From the NCBI GenBank assembly GCA_030691585.1, contig JAUYEC010000092.1, forward strand, positions 1 to 24,657: 24,657 bases of DNA, read 5' to 3'. The notes under the pieces were generated by a model. That model was given only the letters and a program-made list of their open reading frames with translations. It did not search any database and was not told the DNA's origin. The stretch comes from Candidatus Omnitrophota bacterium. GTDB taxonomy: Bacteria > Omnitrophota > Gorgyraeia > Gygaellales > Profunditerraquicolaceae. Numbering within the stretch: the first letter of the stretch is position 1; the number at the start of each line of letters is the position of its first letter. This document shows, piece after piece, positions 13,690-21,567 of this stretch. Both the position numbers and the translations under genes were made by a program.

Positions 13690-14049
13690 ATGTCATACGC
13701 GGGAGCAGAAAGGCGAAAACATGTCCGTGCCAGCGGCCGTTTCATTGTCTCTTACCGGGTGCTCGAAGAAGAGGATTGCATAGACATAACCCAGACCAAG
13801 AATTTAAGCCTCGGCGGAATGTTATTGACGACAAATAGGGTATTTGATCCGGATACGAAACTGGCACTTGAGGTGAGGCTGCCTTTTGATCCTCACCCGA
13901 TAATGCTCATAGGTAAAGTCGTGGAGTCCTTAGAGATCGTTAAAAACCTTATCTATGATACAAGGCTCATGTTCCTGTCAATTGACGACAGGCACAGGAA
14001 CATAATCAGCGACACGGTCAACCATTATTTGAAAAAGGGGAAGGCATGA
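13690..14049 (+). CDS. PilZ-domain protein (second copy)
   Basis: 119 residues from ATG 13690, chosen because AGGAGG (13679-13684) lies 5-6 nt upstream; the open frame reaches back into tRNA-Pro, which cannot be coding. PilZ signatures RRKHVR (R9xxxR13) and NLSLGG (N38-S40-G43) are present, followed by VRLPFDPHPIMLIGKVV, the typical beta strands. A stand-alone c-di-GMP receptor. The shared YxGAERR N-terminus with the PilZ protein at 11961 suggests a common origin. It ends with LKKGKA just before a repeat-filled spacer and hom. Confidence 0.82.
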   Translation: MSYAGAERRKHVRASGRFIVSYRVLEEEDCIDITQTKNLSLGGMLLTTNRVFDPDTKLALEVRLPFDPHPIMLIGKVVESLEIVKNLIYDTRLMFLSIDDRHRNIISDTVNHYLKKGKA

Positions 14050-14077
14050 CCCATTCGGCAAAAATCGCTCAGGGTCA

Positions 14078-14158
14078 TCCCGTGCTTCGAGTCGCTCAGC
14101 ATGGTTCGCCGATGCATGGTGAGCGCAGTCGAACCAAGCGACTGAAAGGAGTCGAGGG
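14078..14158. repeat. GAGTCG/GTCGAACC dispersed repeat upstream of hom
   Basis: Imperfect inverted repeat built from TTCGAGTCGCTCAGCATGGTTCG and, downstream, GTGAGCGCAGTCGAACCA and AAGCGACTGAAAGGAGTCGAG. It belongs to the GAGCGAAGTCGAAGG-like class seen in thrC and after cimA. It carries the AAAGGAG (14145-14151) that acts as the hom ribosome binding site. Confidence 0.75.
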
Positions 14159-15454
14159 ATGAAAAGCATAAATGTGGGGATACTCGGTTTCGGTACTGTC
14201 GGCTCGGGTGTAGTCAAGATCCTGCGCGACAAAAAGGCTTTTTTGACCGAGAAGACGGGGATGGAGATCAATGTTAAGTCGATCTGCGATAAAGACATAA
14301 CCTCAAAGAGGAATGTTTCTGTTGAGAAATCTCTCTTAACCCGCGACGCCTCAGACATCATTAATGACCCTCAGATAGATATACTGGTGGAATTGATGGG
14401 CGGGGTAGAGCCTGCCGCCGGTTACATCACCGAGGCCCTGAATAAAGGAAAGAATATCGTTACTGCCAATAAAGCGCTCTTAGCGCAAGAGGGGCAGAGG
14501 TTGTTTACTCTTAGCCGCGACCGGGGAAAAAGTATTTATTTTGAGGCTTCGGTGGGCGCGGGTATTCCCATCATTAAAGCCCTGCGCGAGGGCCTGATCG
14601 CCAATAAATTCAACAGCATCTACGGGATCCTAAATGGCACATCCAATTTTGTCTTGTCGCGGATGTCGGCGGATAATTGCAGTTTTGCCAAAGCCCTGCA
14701 GGAAGCTAAAGATAAGGGATTCGCGGAAAGCAACCCTAGCCTTGATATTGACGGAATAGACTCCGCGCATAAGTTGATATTGTTGGCGTATTTATGTTTC
14801 GGCAGGTACGTGGACATTAAAGACGTCTACATTGAGGGTATCTCGCGAGTATCCAGCGCCGATATCAGCTATGCCTTAGAGCTTGGTTTTCAGATAAAGC
14901 TGCTGGCTGTGGTTAAAAAGGAAGGCGACGCCCTTGAGGTCAGGGTTCATCCGGCTTTTATACCAAAGCAGAATCTTTTGGCTTCGGTGAATGGGGTCAA
15001 CAATGCCATCTGCGCTTCCTGTGACCTGGTCGGCGAGCTTTTATTTTACGGCCCGGGCGCCGGGCAATTTTCCGCGGCATCGGCGGTAGTAGCTGATATC
15101 GTGGACCTGACCCAGGATATCAAGGCCGGCCTGTTCCGTCCTGCCTTCAACATCGTCGCGGACAAATCCATCAAGCGGCTGCGCAAGGCAGATGAGTTTG
15201 AGAGCCGGTATTACATTCGCCTTACCGCTGTTGACCGTCCGGGAGTCCTGGCTAAGATCTCCGGGGTCCTGGCTAAATACGGTATCAGTATTGCTTCGGT
15301 TACCCAGAAACAAAGGATGAAGGCGCAGGTTGTGCCTATCGTTATGGTAATACATGAGGCCCGTGAAAAAGAATTGCGCGCGGCCCTGAATGTGATCGAC
15401 CACATGGACGCCATAAAAGAGAGATCAGTGGTAATAAGGATAGAGGATGTATGA
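14159..15454 (+). CDS. hom: Homoserine dehydrogenase
   Basis: Reduces aspartate semialdehyde to homoserine, the branch to threonine and methionine. 431 residues: NAD(P)-binding [11 protein letters not shown] (7-17), a catalytic domain with [25 protein letters not shown] and [11 protein letters not shown], and a C-terminal ACT domain from about 347 ([21 protein letters not shown]), which usually gives threonine feedback inhibition. Start 14159 is 7 nt after AAAGGAG, and that motif is part of a dispersed repeat. It overlaps thrC by 4 nt (ATGA), so the two are probably co-translated. Confidence 0.96.
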   Translation: MKSINVGILGFGTVGSGVVKILRDKKAFLTEKTGMEINVKSICDKDITSKRNVSVEKSLLTRDASDIINDPQIDILVELMGGVEPAAGYITEALNKGKNIVTANKALLAQEGQRLFTLSRDRGKSIYFEASVGAGIPIIKALREGLIANKFNSIYGILNGTSNFVLSRMSADNCSFAKALQEAKDKGFAESNPSLDIDGIDSAHKLILLAYLCFGRYVDIKDVYIEGISRVSSADISYALELGFQIKLLAVVKKEGDALEVRVHPAFIPKQNLLASVNGVNNAICASCDLVGELLFYGPGAGQFSAASAVVADIVDLTQDIKAGLFRPAFNIVADKSIKRLRKADEFESRYYIRLTAVDRPGVLAKISGVLAKYGISIASVTQKQRMKAQVVPIVMVIHEAREKELRAALNVIDHMDAIKERSVVIRIEDV

Positions 15455-16608
15455 AAAAACGTAGGACGTGGGACGTGGGACGTGGGACGTATAGAGGCAT
15501 TATTGAAAAATACAGAAAGTACCTCCCTGTCAGTAAGAAGACGCCGGTTATAACTCTTAATGAAGGCAATACACCGCTAATTCCGGCGCCATACTTGAGT
15601 AAGTTAGCCGGAAAAAACGCGCAGGTCTATCTTAAATACGAGGGTCTTAATCCCACGGGATCGTTTAAAGACCGCGGCATGACCATGGCTATTTCCAAGG
15701 CCGTTGAGGATGGCTCGCGCGCGGTGATCTGCGCCTCTACCGGCAATACTTCGGCATCTGCTGCGGCATATGCCGCGCGGGCAGGGATCAAATGCATCGT
15801 GCTCATACCTCACGGCGCGATCGCGATGGGAAAATTGAGCCAGGCAATGATCCATGGCGCGGTTGTTCTGGCGGTAGATGGTAATTTTGATCAGGCGCTG
15901 GAATTGGCAAGAGAGATCGCGCAGAAGTATCCCATAACTCTGGTTAATTCTCTTAATCCGTATCGCATTGAAGGGCAGAAAACCGGAAGTTTCGAGATCT
16001 GCGATGATCTTGGCGGAGCGCCGGATTTTCAGGTTATGCCTGTCGGTAATGCCGGTAATATCACCGCCTACTGGAAGGGCTATAAAGAATATAAAGAAGC
16101 TGGCAAGGTAACTTCGTTGCCTAAGATGCTGGGTTTTCAGGCAGCTGGCGCCGCGCCCATTGTTAAGGGGCATGTGGTAAAGAACCCGAAGACCATTGCT
16201 ACTGCCATACGTATCGGCAATCCGGCCAGTTGGGACAGCGCCGTTGCGGCACGCGATGAGTCGGGTGGGCTGATTGATATGGTTTCAGACGCGGAAATTA
16301 TCGCGGCCTATAAATTATTGGCGCTAAAGGAAGGCGTGTTTGTGGAGCCGGCCTCTGCCGCTTCAATCGCCGGATTGCTGAAATTAGCAAAAAAAAGTTT
16401 TTTCCGACGAACGACCCCTCGACTTGGTTCGACTTCGCTCACCACAGGTCGCTCGGGGCAGGCGAAAGACGAACGACGAACGACCAGAATTGTTTGTATT
16501 CTAACCGGCCACGGCCTCAAAGATCCTGATCGTGCCATAAAGTCGGTCAAGCCGCCTAAAGTTATCAAGCCGCGGTTGGAAGTGATATTGAAGGAAATCG
16601 GCTGTTAG
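15451..16608 (+). CDS. thrC: Threonine synthase (with repeat-derived insertions)
   Basis: PLP enzyme that converts O-phosphohomoserine to threonine. The PLP lysine is K73 in [26 protein letters not shown] is the typical following motif, and [14 protein letters not shown] and [10 protein letters not shown] close the fold. 385 residues, about 30 more than usual. Two parts look repeat-derived: the N-terminus ([11 protein letters not shown], about 4-14) comes from a GGGACGT heptamer array, and residues about 318-346 come from a heptamer repeat with a second repeat nested inside it. Both are in-frame, and the second falls just before the final strand and helix. Active-site residues are intact. The stop sits at the edge of a third repeat. 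Confidence 0.93.
   Translation: MKKRRTWDVGRGTYRGIIEKYRKYLPVSKKTPVITLNEGNTPLIPAPYLSKLAGKNAQVYLKYEGLNPTGSFKDRGMTMAISKAVEDGSRAVICASTGNTSASAAAYAARAGIKCIVLIPHGAIAMGKLSQAMIHGAVVLAVDGNFDQALELAREIAQKYPITLVNSLNPYRIEGQKTGSFEICDDLGGAPDFQVMPVGNAGNITAYWKGYKEYKEAGKVTSLPKMLGFQAAGAAPIVKGHVVKNPKTIATAIRIGNPASWDSAVAARDESGGLIDMVSDAEIIAAYKLLALKEGVFVEPASAASIAGLLKLAKKSFFRRTTPRLGSTSLTTGRSGQAKDERRTTRIVCILTGHGLKDPDRAIKSVKPPKVIKPRLEVILKEIGC
15461..15492 (+). repeat. GGGACGT heptamer array at the thrC N-terminus
   Basis: Four tandem units of (G)GGACGT. It starts 10 nt after the thrC start codon and is translated as [11 protein letters not shown]. The unit length (7) matches the ACGRACG arrays but the sequence differs. 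Confidence 0.8.
16402..16488. repeat. Composite repeat in thrC: heptamer array split by a nested element
   Basis: CCGACGAACGACC on the left and AAAGACGAACGACGAACGACC on the right belong to the heptamer family. Between them (about 16417-16457) sits CTCGACTTGGTTCGACTTCG and the following GCTCACCACAGGTCGCTCG, the other dispersed-repeat class. The full composite stays in-frame. Confidence 0.82.
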
Positions 16609-16706
16609 TCGTCCGTATATCGTCGTCCGTCGTCCGTCGTTCGTCTTTCGTGACCGTTATCACGAATGACGAGATACGATCGACGAAAGACGAAATACGA
16701 ACGACC
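16606..16706. repeat. Heptamer-rich inverted repeat between thrC and coaB
   Basis: TCGTCCGTCGTCCGTCGTTCGTC on one side (to about 16650) and CGATCGACGAAAGACGAAATACGAACGACC on the other, around a CGTGACCGTTATCACG centre (about 16649-16664). It fills nearly all the spacer and touches the thrC stop codon. Confidence 0.78.
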
Positions 16707-16725
16707 ATATAATCTAGTTTCAATT

Positions 16726-17424
16726 ATGAGTTTAAAGAATAAACGCATCCTCATCACTGCCGGGCCGACCTGGGTACCTATAGATGAAGTCAGGGTGATC
16801 AGTAATACGGCTTCCGGCGCCACAGGCATATTGCTGGCGCAGAAGTTGAGCCGTCTCGGAGCCAAGGTTACGTTAGTCTTGGGGAAAAAAGGGGACAGCG
16901 CCCTGGAAAAAGGGGACAGCGCCCTTTTTAGGGCGCTGTCCCCTTTTTCCCTGAAAGGGCGCTGTCCCCTTTTTAAAGTGATCCGGTTCAGCTTTTTCGA
17001 TGAGTTAAAGTCGATTATTGCCGCGGAGCTTAAGGGCGGCCGATACGACGCGGTGATCCACAGCGCCGCGGTTTCCGATTACAAGCCGCAAAAGCCGCTC
17101 CGCCGAAAGATCCGTTCCGGCTTAAAGCATTTGCGCCTGGATCTGGTGCCGACGGAGAAGATCATAGATTCTATAAAAAAGCGCGGCCGTTCTTTGTATC
17201 TCGTAGGTTTTAAATTTGAGCCGTCATGTTCAAGGGCCGTTCTTATCAAAGAGGCAGCGGCATTAGCTCAGCGCAGCCGCGCTGACCTGGTTGTGGCAAA
17301 TACAACGCTAAATAATGCATACAGGGCCTACTTTGTAAAAGGGCGCGAGAGCCGCGGGCCGATGGCCAGCAAAATGGAGATGGCGCGCCAGTTGTGTTGT
17401 GTCCTTAAGGCGGTTTTAAAGTGA
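16726..17424 (+). CDS. coaB: Phosphopantothenoylcysteine synthetase domain protein (CoaB only)
   Basis: Joins 4'-phosphopantothenate and cysteine in CoA synthesis. 232 residues from ATG 16726 (MSLKNKRILITAGPT); the frame extends back to 16666, but that part is repeat sequence. Family motifs: AGPTWVPIDEVRVISNTASG (12-31), HSAAVSDYKP (112-121), then the Lys-bearing KIRSG and ADLVVANTTLNNAYRAYFV. The N-terminal CoaC decarboxylase half of the usual ~400-residue Dfp protein is missing, so CoaC must be a separate gene. Residues about 54-83 (KKGDSALEKGDSALF and on) are encoded by a 90-bp palindrome inserted in-frame in the loop after VTLVLG. Confidence 0.9.
   Translation: MSLKNKRILITAGPTWVPIDEVRVISNTASGATGILLAQKLSRLGAKVTLVLGKKGDSALEKGDSALFRALSPFSLKGRCPLFKVIRFSFFDELKSIIAAELKGGRYDAVIHSAAVSDYKPQKPLRRKIRSGLKHLRLDLVPTEKIIDSIKKRGRSLYLVGFKFEPSCSRAVLIKEAAALAQRSRADLVVANTTLNNAYRAYFVKGRESRGPMASKMEMARQLCCVLKAVLK
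16885..16974. repeat. Four-arm GGGGACAGC palindrome inside coaB
   Basis: Two direct copies of AAAAAGGGGACAGCGCCCT (starting about 16885 and 16907) followed by two inverted copies (about 16927-16948 and 16955-16974). The total of 90 bp equals 30 codons and keeps the frame. Same core as the repeat at 281-351. Confidence 0.88.
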
Positions 17425-17426
17425 AG

Positions 17427-17472
17427 GTAGGGACAGCCTGCCTGCCGGCAGGGTTTCAAACCTGTCCCTACA
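17427..17472. repeat. TGTAGGGACAGG-family palindrome with a nested insert
   Basis: GTAGGGACAG (17427-17436) and GGTTTCAAACCTGTCCCTAC (17451-17471) form the usual palindrome, interrupted near 17437-17450 by a GC-rich stretch that contains its own palindrome, CCTGCCGGCAGG. Confidence 0.82.
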
Positions 17473-17508
17473 GACGAACGACGGAATACGAACGACGGAC
17501 GACGAATA
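17473..17508 (+). repeat. Heptamer repeat just before the apgM-like gene
   Basis: GACGAACGACGGAATACGAACGACGGACGACGAAT-type array directly adjoining the previous palindrome and ending at the start codon at 17510. No ribosome binding site other than purine-rich repeat sequence is visible. Confidence 0.8.
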
Positions 17509-17509
17509 T

Positions 17510-18703
17510 ATGAAATATATTATTTTAGTAGGCGATGGAATGGCGGATCAGCCGCTTGCGGAGCTCGACGAGCGCACGCCGTTAGAGGCGGCGCGTACGC
17601 CGAATATGGATTTTATTGCCCAGAACGGCACTCTTGGCCGGGTAAAGACCATTCCCGACCGGATGAGCCCGGCTTCCGACGTGGCCAATCTTTCTATCCT
17701 GGGCTATGACCCGCAGAAATATTATACCGGCCGCGGGCCGCTGGAAGCGGCAAACCTGGGCGTTGAACTGGATAGCGATGACGTGGCTTTCCGCTGCAAC
17801 CTTATTACCGCCACAGGCGATACGCTGATGGATTACAGCGGCGGACATATTAAGTCCGAGGAAGCGGCGATCCTGATAAATTTTGTCAACCAACATTTAG
17901 GGACCAACCGGATACGTTTTTATCCCGGGGTAAGTTACCGCCATTTGACCGTCATAAAAAGAGGCGCGGAAGAATTATTGCAGGATTTAAAATGCAAGCC
18001 GCCGCATGATATCACCGGGCAGAGCATATCCCGTAATTTTCCGAAAGGAAAAAGCGCGGAGATCATTAAAGAATTGATGGAGGCCTCGCGCAAGCTCCTT
18101 GAGAAGCATGAAATAAACCTGGTTCGGGTGGACCTGAAAGAGAATCCGGCGAATATGATCTGGCTCTGGGGCCAGGGCAGGAAACCGGCTATGCCGGTAT
18201 TTAGCGATAAGTTCGGCTTAACCGGAAGCATGATATCGGCGGTTGACCTGTTAAAGGGCCTGGCCAAGATCCTGGGGCTTGAGGCGATAAACGTGCCCGG
18301 CGCCACCGGTTATTACGATACCAATTATGAAGGCAAGGCGGCTGCCGCGTTGGCGTCATTAAAAGATAAGGATTTTGTTTTTGTCCACGTGGAGGCCCCT
18401 GATGAGGCCGGCCATAACGGCGACCTCAGAGAGAAACTTGCCGCGATAGAGCGTTTTGACCAATATATCGTCGGGGGGATATTGGAGGCGTTTAAGGACC
18501 GGGATGATTTTCGTGTCCTGGTCCTGCCTGATCATGCCACACCTATTGCCGTCAGGACGCATACGTCCGAGCCCGTGCTTTTCGGCATGTTTGGCGCTGG
18601 CCTGCCTAAAAAAGGATTTTCCGGCTATTCTGAAAAAGAGGCGCAAAATTCCGAACTTTATTTTGAAAAGGGGCATGAGTTAATGTCGTTTTTCATCAAA
18701 TGA
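17510..18703 (+). CDS. apgM: ApgM-family phosphoglycerate mutase, possibly the homoserine kinase of this operon
   Basis: 397-residue alkaline-phosphatase-superfamily protein of the archaeal cofactor-independent phosphoglycerate mutase family. Metal-site motif VGDGMAD (7-13), nucleophile region SPASDVANLSILGYDP with probable S56, GRGPLEAANLG, HVEAPDEAGHNGD and LPDHATP near the end. ApgM interconverts 2- and 3-phosphoglycerate, but relatives sitting in threonine operons have been predicted to replace homoserine kinase. Here it lies downstream of hom and thrC and upstream of lysC, with no GHMP-type thrB in the window, which favours that alternative. Its stop overlaps cstA by 4 nt. Family certain; substrate uncertain. 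Confidence 0.88.
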   Translation: MKYIILVGDGMADQPLAELDERTPLEAARTPNMDFIAQNGTLGRVKTIPDRMSPASDVANLSILGYDPQKYYTGRGPLEAANLGVELDSDDVAFRCNLITATGDTLMDYSGGHIKSEEAAILINFVNQHLGTNRIRFYPGVSYRHLTVIKRGAEELLQDLKCKPPHDITGQSISRNFPKGKSAEIIKELMEASRKLLEKHEINLVRVDLKENPANMIWLWGQGRKPAMPVFSDKFGLTGSMISAVDLLKGLAKILGLEAINVPGATGYYDTNYEGKAAAALASLKDKDFVFVHVEAPDEAGHNGDLREKLAAIERFDQYIVGGILEAFKDRDDFRVLVLPDHATPIAVRTHTSEPVLFGMFGAGLPKKGFSGYSEKEAQNSELYFEKGHELMSFFIK

Positions 18704-20292
18704 ATTCACTATTTATCGCTTGTGCCTGCGGCGCGCTATTTTTTTTGGCATACAGGTTTTACGGGCGTTTTCTCCAGGCGCTTCTGCAGGTTGACCCCAA
18801 AAAACCGACGCCGGCTTTTACAAAATCCGACAGCCTGGATTATATCCCTGCCAGAAACAGGATGGTGCTTTTTGGCCATCATTTTTCTTCTATCGCGGGC
18901 GCCGGCCCGATCATCGGCCCGGTGATCGCGGTAATGCTCTGGGGATGGCTGCCGGCTTTATTGTGGGTGGTAATAGGCTCTATCTTCATCGGCGGCATCC
19001 ATGATTTTGGCTCGCTTGTTATTTCCGTCAAAGAAGGCGGTTCAAGCGTCGCGGATATCGCGGGCCAGGTTATCTCGCGCAGGGCAAAGCTTTTATTTGC
19101 CGTATTTGTCTGGTTGGCGCTGATCCTGGTGATAGCGGTATTTACTTATCTTTGCGCCGATACCTTTGTCAAAGAACCTAAGATTGTGATGCCGTCGCTG
19201 GGTTTGATCCCGGTGGCAATGGTAGTCGGCTACCTGTTTTATAATCTTAAGGTGAACACCGTGACGGCTACAGTTTTTGGATTATTGTGCCTGGCCGGGC
19301 TGCTTTTTTTAGGCAACATCGTGCCGGTCAACGCCAGATTATGGGTATGGATCACGGTATTATTTGTTTATGTTTATTTCGCTTCAGTTCTTCCGGTAAA
19401 TATACTTTTGCAGCCGCGCGATTACCTTTCCTGTTTTCTGCTGCTTTTTGGAGTGGGCGCGGGCTATCTCGGCCTTTTGATCAGCCGTCCGGAGATGACT
19501 ACGCCCGCATATCGCGCTCTGTCCAGCAGCGAGGGGAGTCTCTGGCCCATGCTTTTTGTAACCGTGGCATGTGGGGCGGTTTCGGGGTTTCACGCTTTAA
19601 TCGCAAGCGGCACGACTTCCAAGCAGATCGCAAGCGAAGCTCATGCCAGGCCGATTGGTTACGGCGGGATGCTCGCTGAAGGGCTGGTAGCGGTGCTGGC
19701 GATTATTGCCGCGGGCGTTTTATTCGGCGCTAATGATGACCTTGGCGCGATATTAAAAAGCACAACGCCGATCGGCATTTTCGGCAAGGGGTACGGTGTT
19801 ATAACCGCACCGGTGCTGGGGGCTTACGGCCCGTTTATCGCGGTCTGCATACTCAATGCTTTTATACTTACTACGCTGGATACGGCGACGAGAATTGCCC
19901 GTTACTTAAGCGAGGAATTATTCGGGATAAAGAACCGTCATTTTTCTACGATACTGGTTGTGGTACTATCAGCCGGTTTGGCTTTCAGCGGGCAATGGGC
20001 AAAGATTTGGCCGGTGTTCGGGGCATCAAACCAATTGGTCGCGGCCCTGGCACTTTTTGTTTTAAGCTGTTGGCTTTTAGCTAGAAACAAACCGGTGAAG
20101 TTCACGCTTTGGCCGGCGTTGTTTATGCTGGTAACTACTCTGGCAGCGCTTTTTGCTCAAGCGCGTAAATATTTTCTAAGCGGTGATAACTTGCTTTTTA
20201 TCATAACCTGCGTATTGATCGCGTTGGCAGGTTTCATGGTTAAAGAAGTCATCTGTGTTTTAAGGAGGAAAAAAGCATGCGTAAGGGTTTGA
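18700..20292 (+). CDS. cstA: CstA-family carbon starvation/peptide or pyruvate transporter
   Basis: 530-residue integral membrane protein with more than ten hydrophobic segments. The family hallmark comes early: YIPARNRMVLFGHHFSSIAGAGPIIGP, then IHDFGSLVISVKEGGSSVADIAG, and later HALIASGTTSKQIASE with GYGGMLAEG and LTTLDTATRIARYLSEE. E. coli CstA has about 700 residues; this shorter form is common in other phyla. Family members take up pyruvate or peptides. It is coupled to the ApgM-like gene (ATGA) and overlaps lysC by 16 nt, so it may be co-expressed with threonine/lysine synthesis genes. Confidence 0.93.
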   Translation: MNSLFIACACGALFFLAYRFYGRFLQALLQVDPKKPTPAFTKSDSLDYIPARNRMVLFGHHFSSIAGAGPIIGPVIAVMLWGWLPALLWVVIGSIFIGGIHDFGSLVISVKEGGSSVADIAGQVISRRAKLLFAVFVWLALILVIAVFTYLCADTFVKEPKIVMPSLGLIPVAMVVGYLFYNLKVNTVTATVFGLLCLAGLLFLGNIVPVNARLWVWITVLFVYVYFASVLPVNILLQPRDYLSCFLLLFGVGAGYLGLLISRPEMTTPAYRALSSSEGSLWPMLFVTVACGAVSGFHALIASGTTSKQIASEAHARPIGYGGMLAEGLVAVLAIIAAGVLFGANDDLGAILKSTTPIGIFGKGYGVITAPVLGAYGPFIAVCILNAFILTTLDTATRIARYLSEELFGIKNRHFSTILVVVLSAGLAFSGQWAKIWPVFGASNQLVAALALFVLSCWLLARNKPVKFTLWPALFMLVTTLAALFAQARKYFLSGDNLLFIITCVLIALAGFMVKEVICVLRRKKACVRV

Positions 20293-21497
20293 TCGTGCAA
20301 AAGTACGGCGGCTCATCAGTTGCTAATGTCGAGCGCATCCAAATTGTCGCCAAAAGAGTAGTAGCCTATCGCAAAAAGGGTTATGACCTGGTGGTTGTGG
20401 TTTCCGCCCTCGGGGATACGACTGACGAGTTGATCGAACTTGCCGATAAGATCAATGCCCATCCTCCGGAACGCGAAATGGACATGCTTCTATCTACCGG
20501 GGAGCAGATATCCGTGGCGCTCCTGGCCATGGCCATAGACAAACTTAAATTTAAAGCTATATCTTTTACCGGTTCGCAGGTCGGCATTATCACCGATACC
20601 AGGCACACCCGTGCCCGGATCGTCAAGATCGGCGCGGATAAGATCCGCCAGGCCCTAAAAGCCGGTAAAATCGTTATTGTGGCCGGGTTCCAGGGGATGA
20701 CGCCTGATCAGGATATTACCACCCTCGGGCGCGGCGGCTCTGACCTGACCGCGGTCGCCCTGGCCAAGGAACTCTCAGCAGATGAATGTGAGATCTATAC
20801 CGACGTGGAAGGAATTTACACCACTGACCCGCGCATTGAACCTAAGGCAAAAAAACTTGAAGAGATCACCTACGATGAAATGCTGGAGATGGCTTCTTTG
20901 GGTGCCCAGGTAATGCAGGCGCGCTCCATAGAAGTGGCCAAGAAGTTTGATGTTCCTATACATGTGCGCTCGTCATTTTCCGAGAAACCCGGGACCATGA
21001 TCATCAAGGAGGCAAAAAAGATGGAAGATGTCGTGATTAGCGGCGTTACCCTGAATAAGAACGAGATCAAGATCACCGTCTGCGACGTGCCGGACCATCC
21101 GGGTGCGGCGGCGGGCATATTCAAGGAACTCTCAGGCGGTGGAGTCAACGTGGATATGATCGTGCAGAACGTCAGCCATACGCGTAAGACCGATATATCC
21201 TTTACCGTGCCCAGGGCGGATGTATCAAAGGCAAAAAGGATCACCAGGCGCGCATCCTCTAAGATCGGAGCCGGCGAAGTAATCGTCGATGAAGACGTCG
21301 CCCGTATTTCGGTAGTGGGTGTGGGGATGAAATCGCATCCGGGGGTTGCGGCAAAGATGTTTGATACTCTGGCCAAAGAGAAGATAAATATTGAGATGAT
21401 CTCGACTTCCGACATCAGTATTTCTTGTATCATTAAGAAGAAACCCGCGGAAAGCGCGGTCCGCTCGCTGCATGAGAAGTTTGGATTAGGTAAATAA
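20277..21497 (+). CDS. lysC: Aspartate kinase
   Basis: Phosphorylates aspartate, the first step to lysine, threonine and methionine. 406 residues: KYGGSSVAN (9-17), STGEQISVALLAMA, GRGGSDLTAVALA and the TDVEGIYTTDPRI nucleotide-site motif, then two ACT domains (about 265-400: VTLNKNEIKITVCDVPDHPG and ISVVGVGMKSHPGVAAKMF) that bind the feedback amino acids. AAGGAGG at 20262-20268 lies 8 nt before the ATG, inside cstA, so it has its own strong translation signal. With hom and thrC in the same window, only asd is missing from the threonine path before a homoserine kinase. Confidence 0.97.
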   Translation: MRKGLIVQKYGGSSVANVERIQIVAKRVVAYRKKGYDLVVVVSALGDTTDELIELADKINAHPPEREMDMLLSTGEQISVALLAMAIDKLKFKAISFTGSQVGIITDTRHTRARIVKIGADKIRQALKAGKIVIVAGFQGMTPDQDITTLGRGGSDLTAVALAKELSADECEIYTDVEGIYTTDPRIEPKAKKLEEITYDEMLEMASLGAQVMQARSIEVAKKFDVPIHVRSSFSEKPGTMIIKEAKKMEDVVISGVTLNKNEIKITVCDVPDHPGAAAGIFKELSGGGVNVDMIVQNVSHTRKTDISFTVPRADVSKAKRITRRASSKIGAGEVIVDEDVARISVVGVGMKSHPGVAAKMFDTLAKEKINIEMISTSDISISCIIKKKPAESAVRSLHEKFGLGK

Positions 21498-21503
21498 GCA
21501 ATC

Positions 21504-21532
21504 GTAGGGGCGGGTTTGAAACCCGCCCCTAC
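21504..21532. repeat. GC-variant of the TGTAGGGACAGG palindrome after lysC
   Basis: GTAGGGGCGGGTTT and its reverse complement around a G; same length and layout as the other copies with GGACAGG replaced by GGGCGGG on both arms. Matching (compensatory) changes on both arms suggest the hairpin is maintained. Confidence 0.88.
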
Positions 21533-21567
21533 ATGTACCGTTGTGTGTTTTAAAAACGGAGACAAAT

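Noticed and set aside
16606..17508. Heptamer and palindrome clusters as a CRISPR array
   Set aside because: The units are 7 nt in direct tandem or paired palindromes, without regular repeat-spacer alternation and without cas genes nearby.
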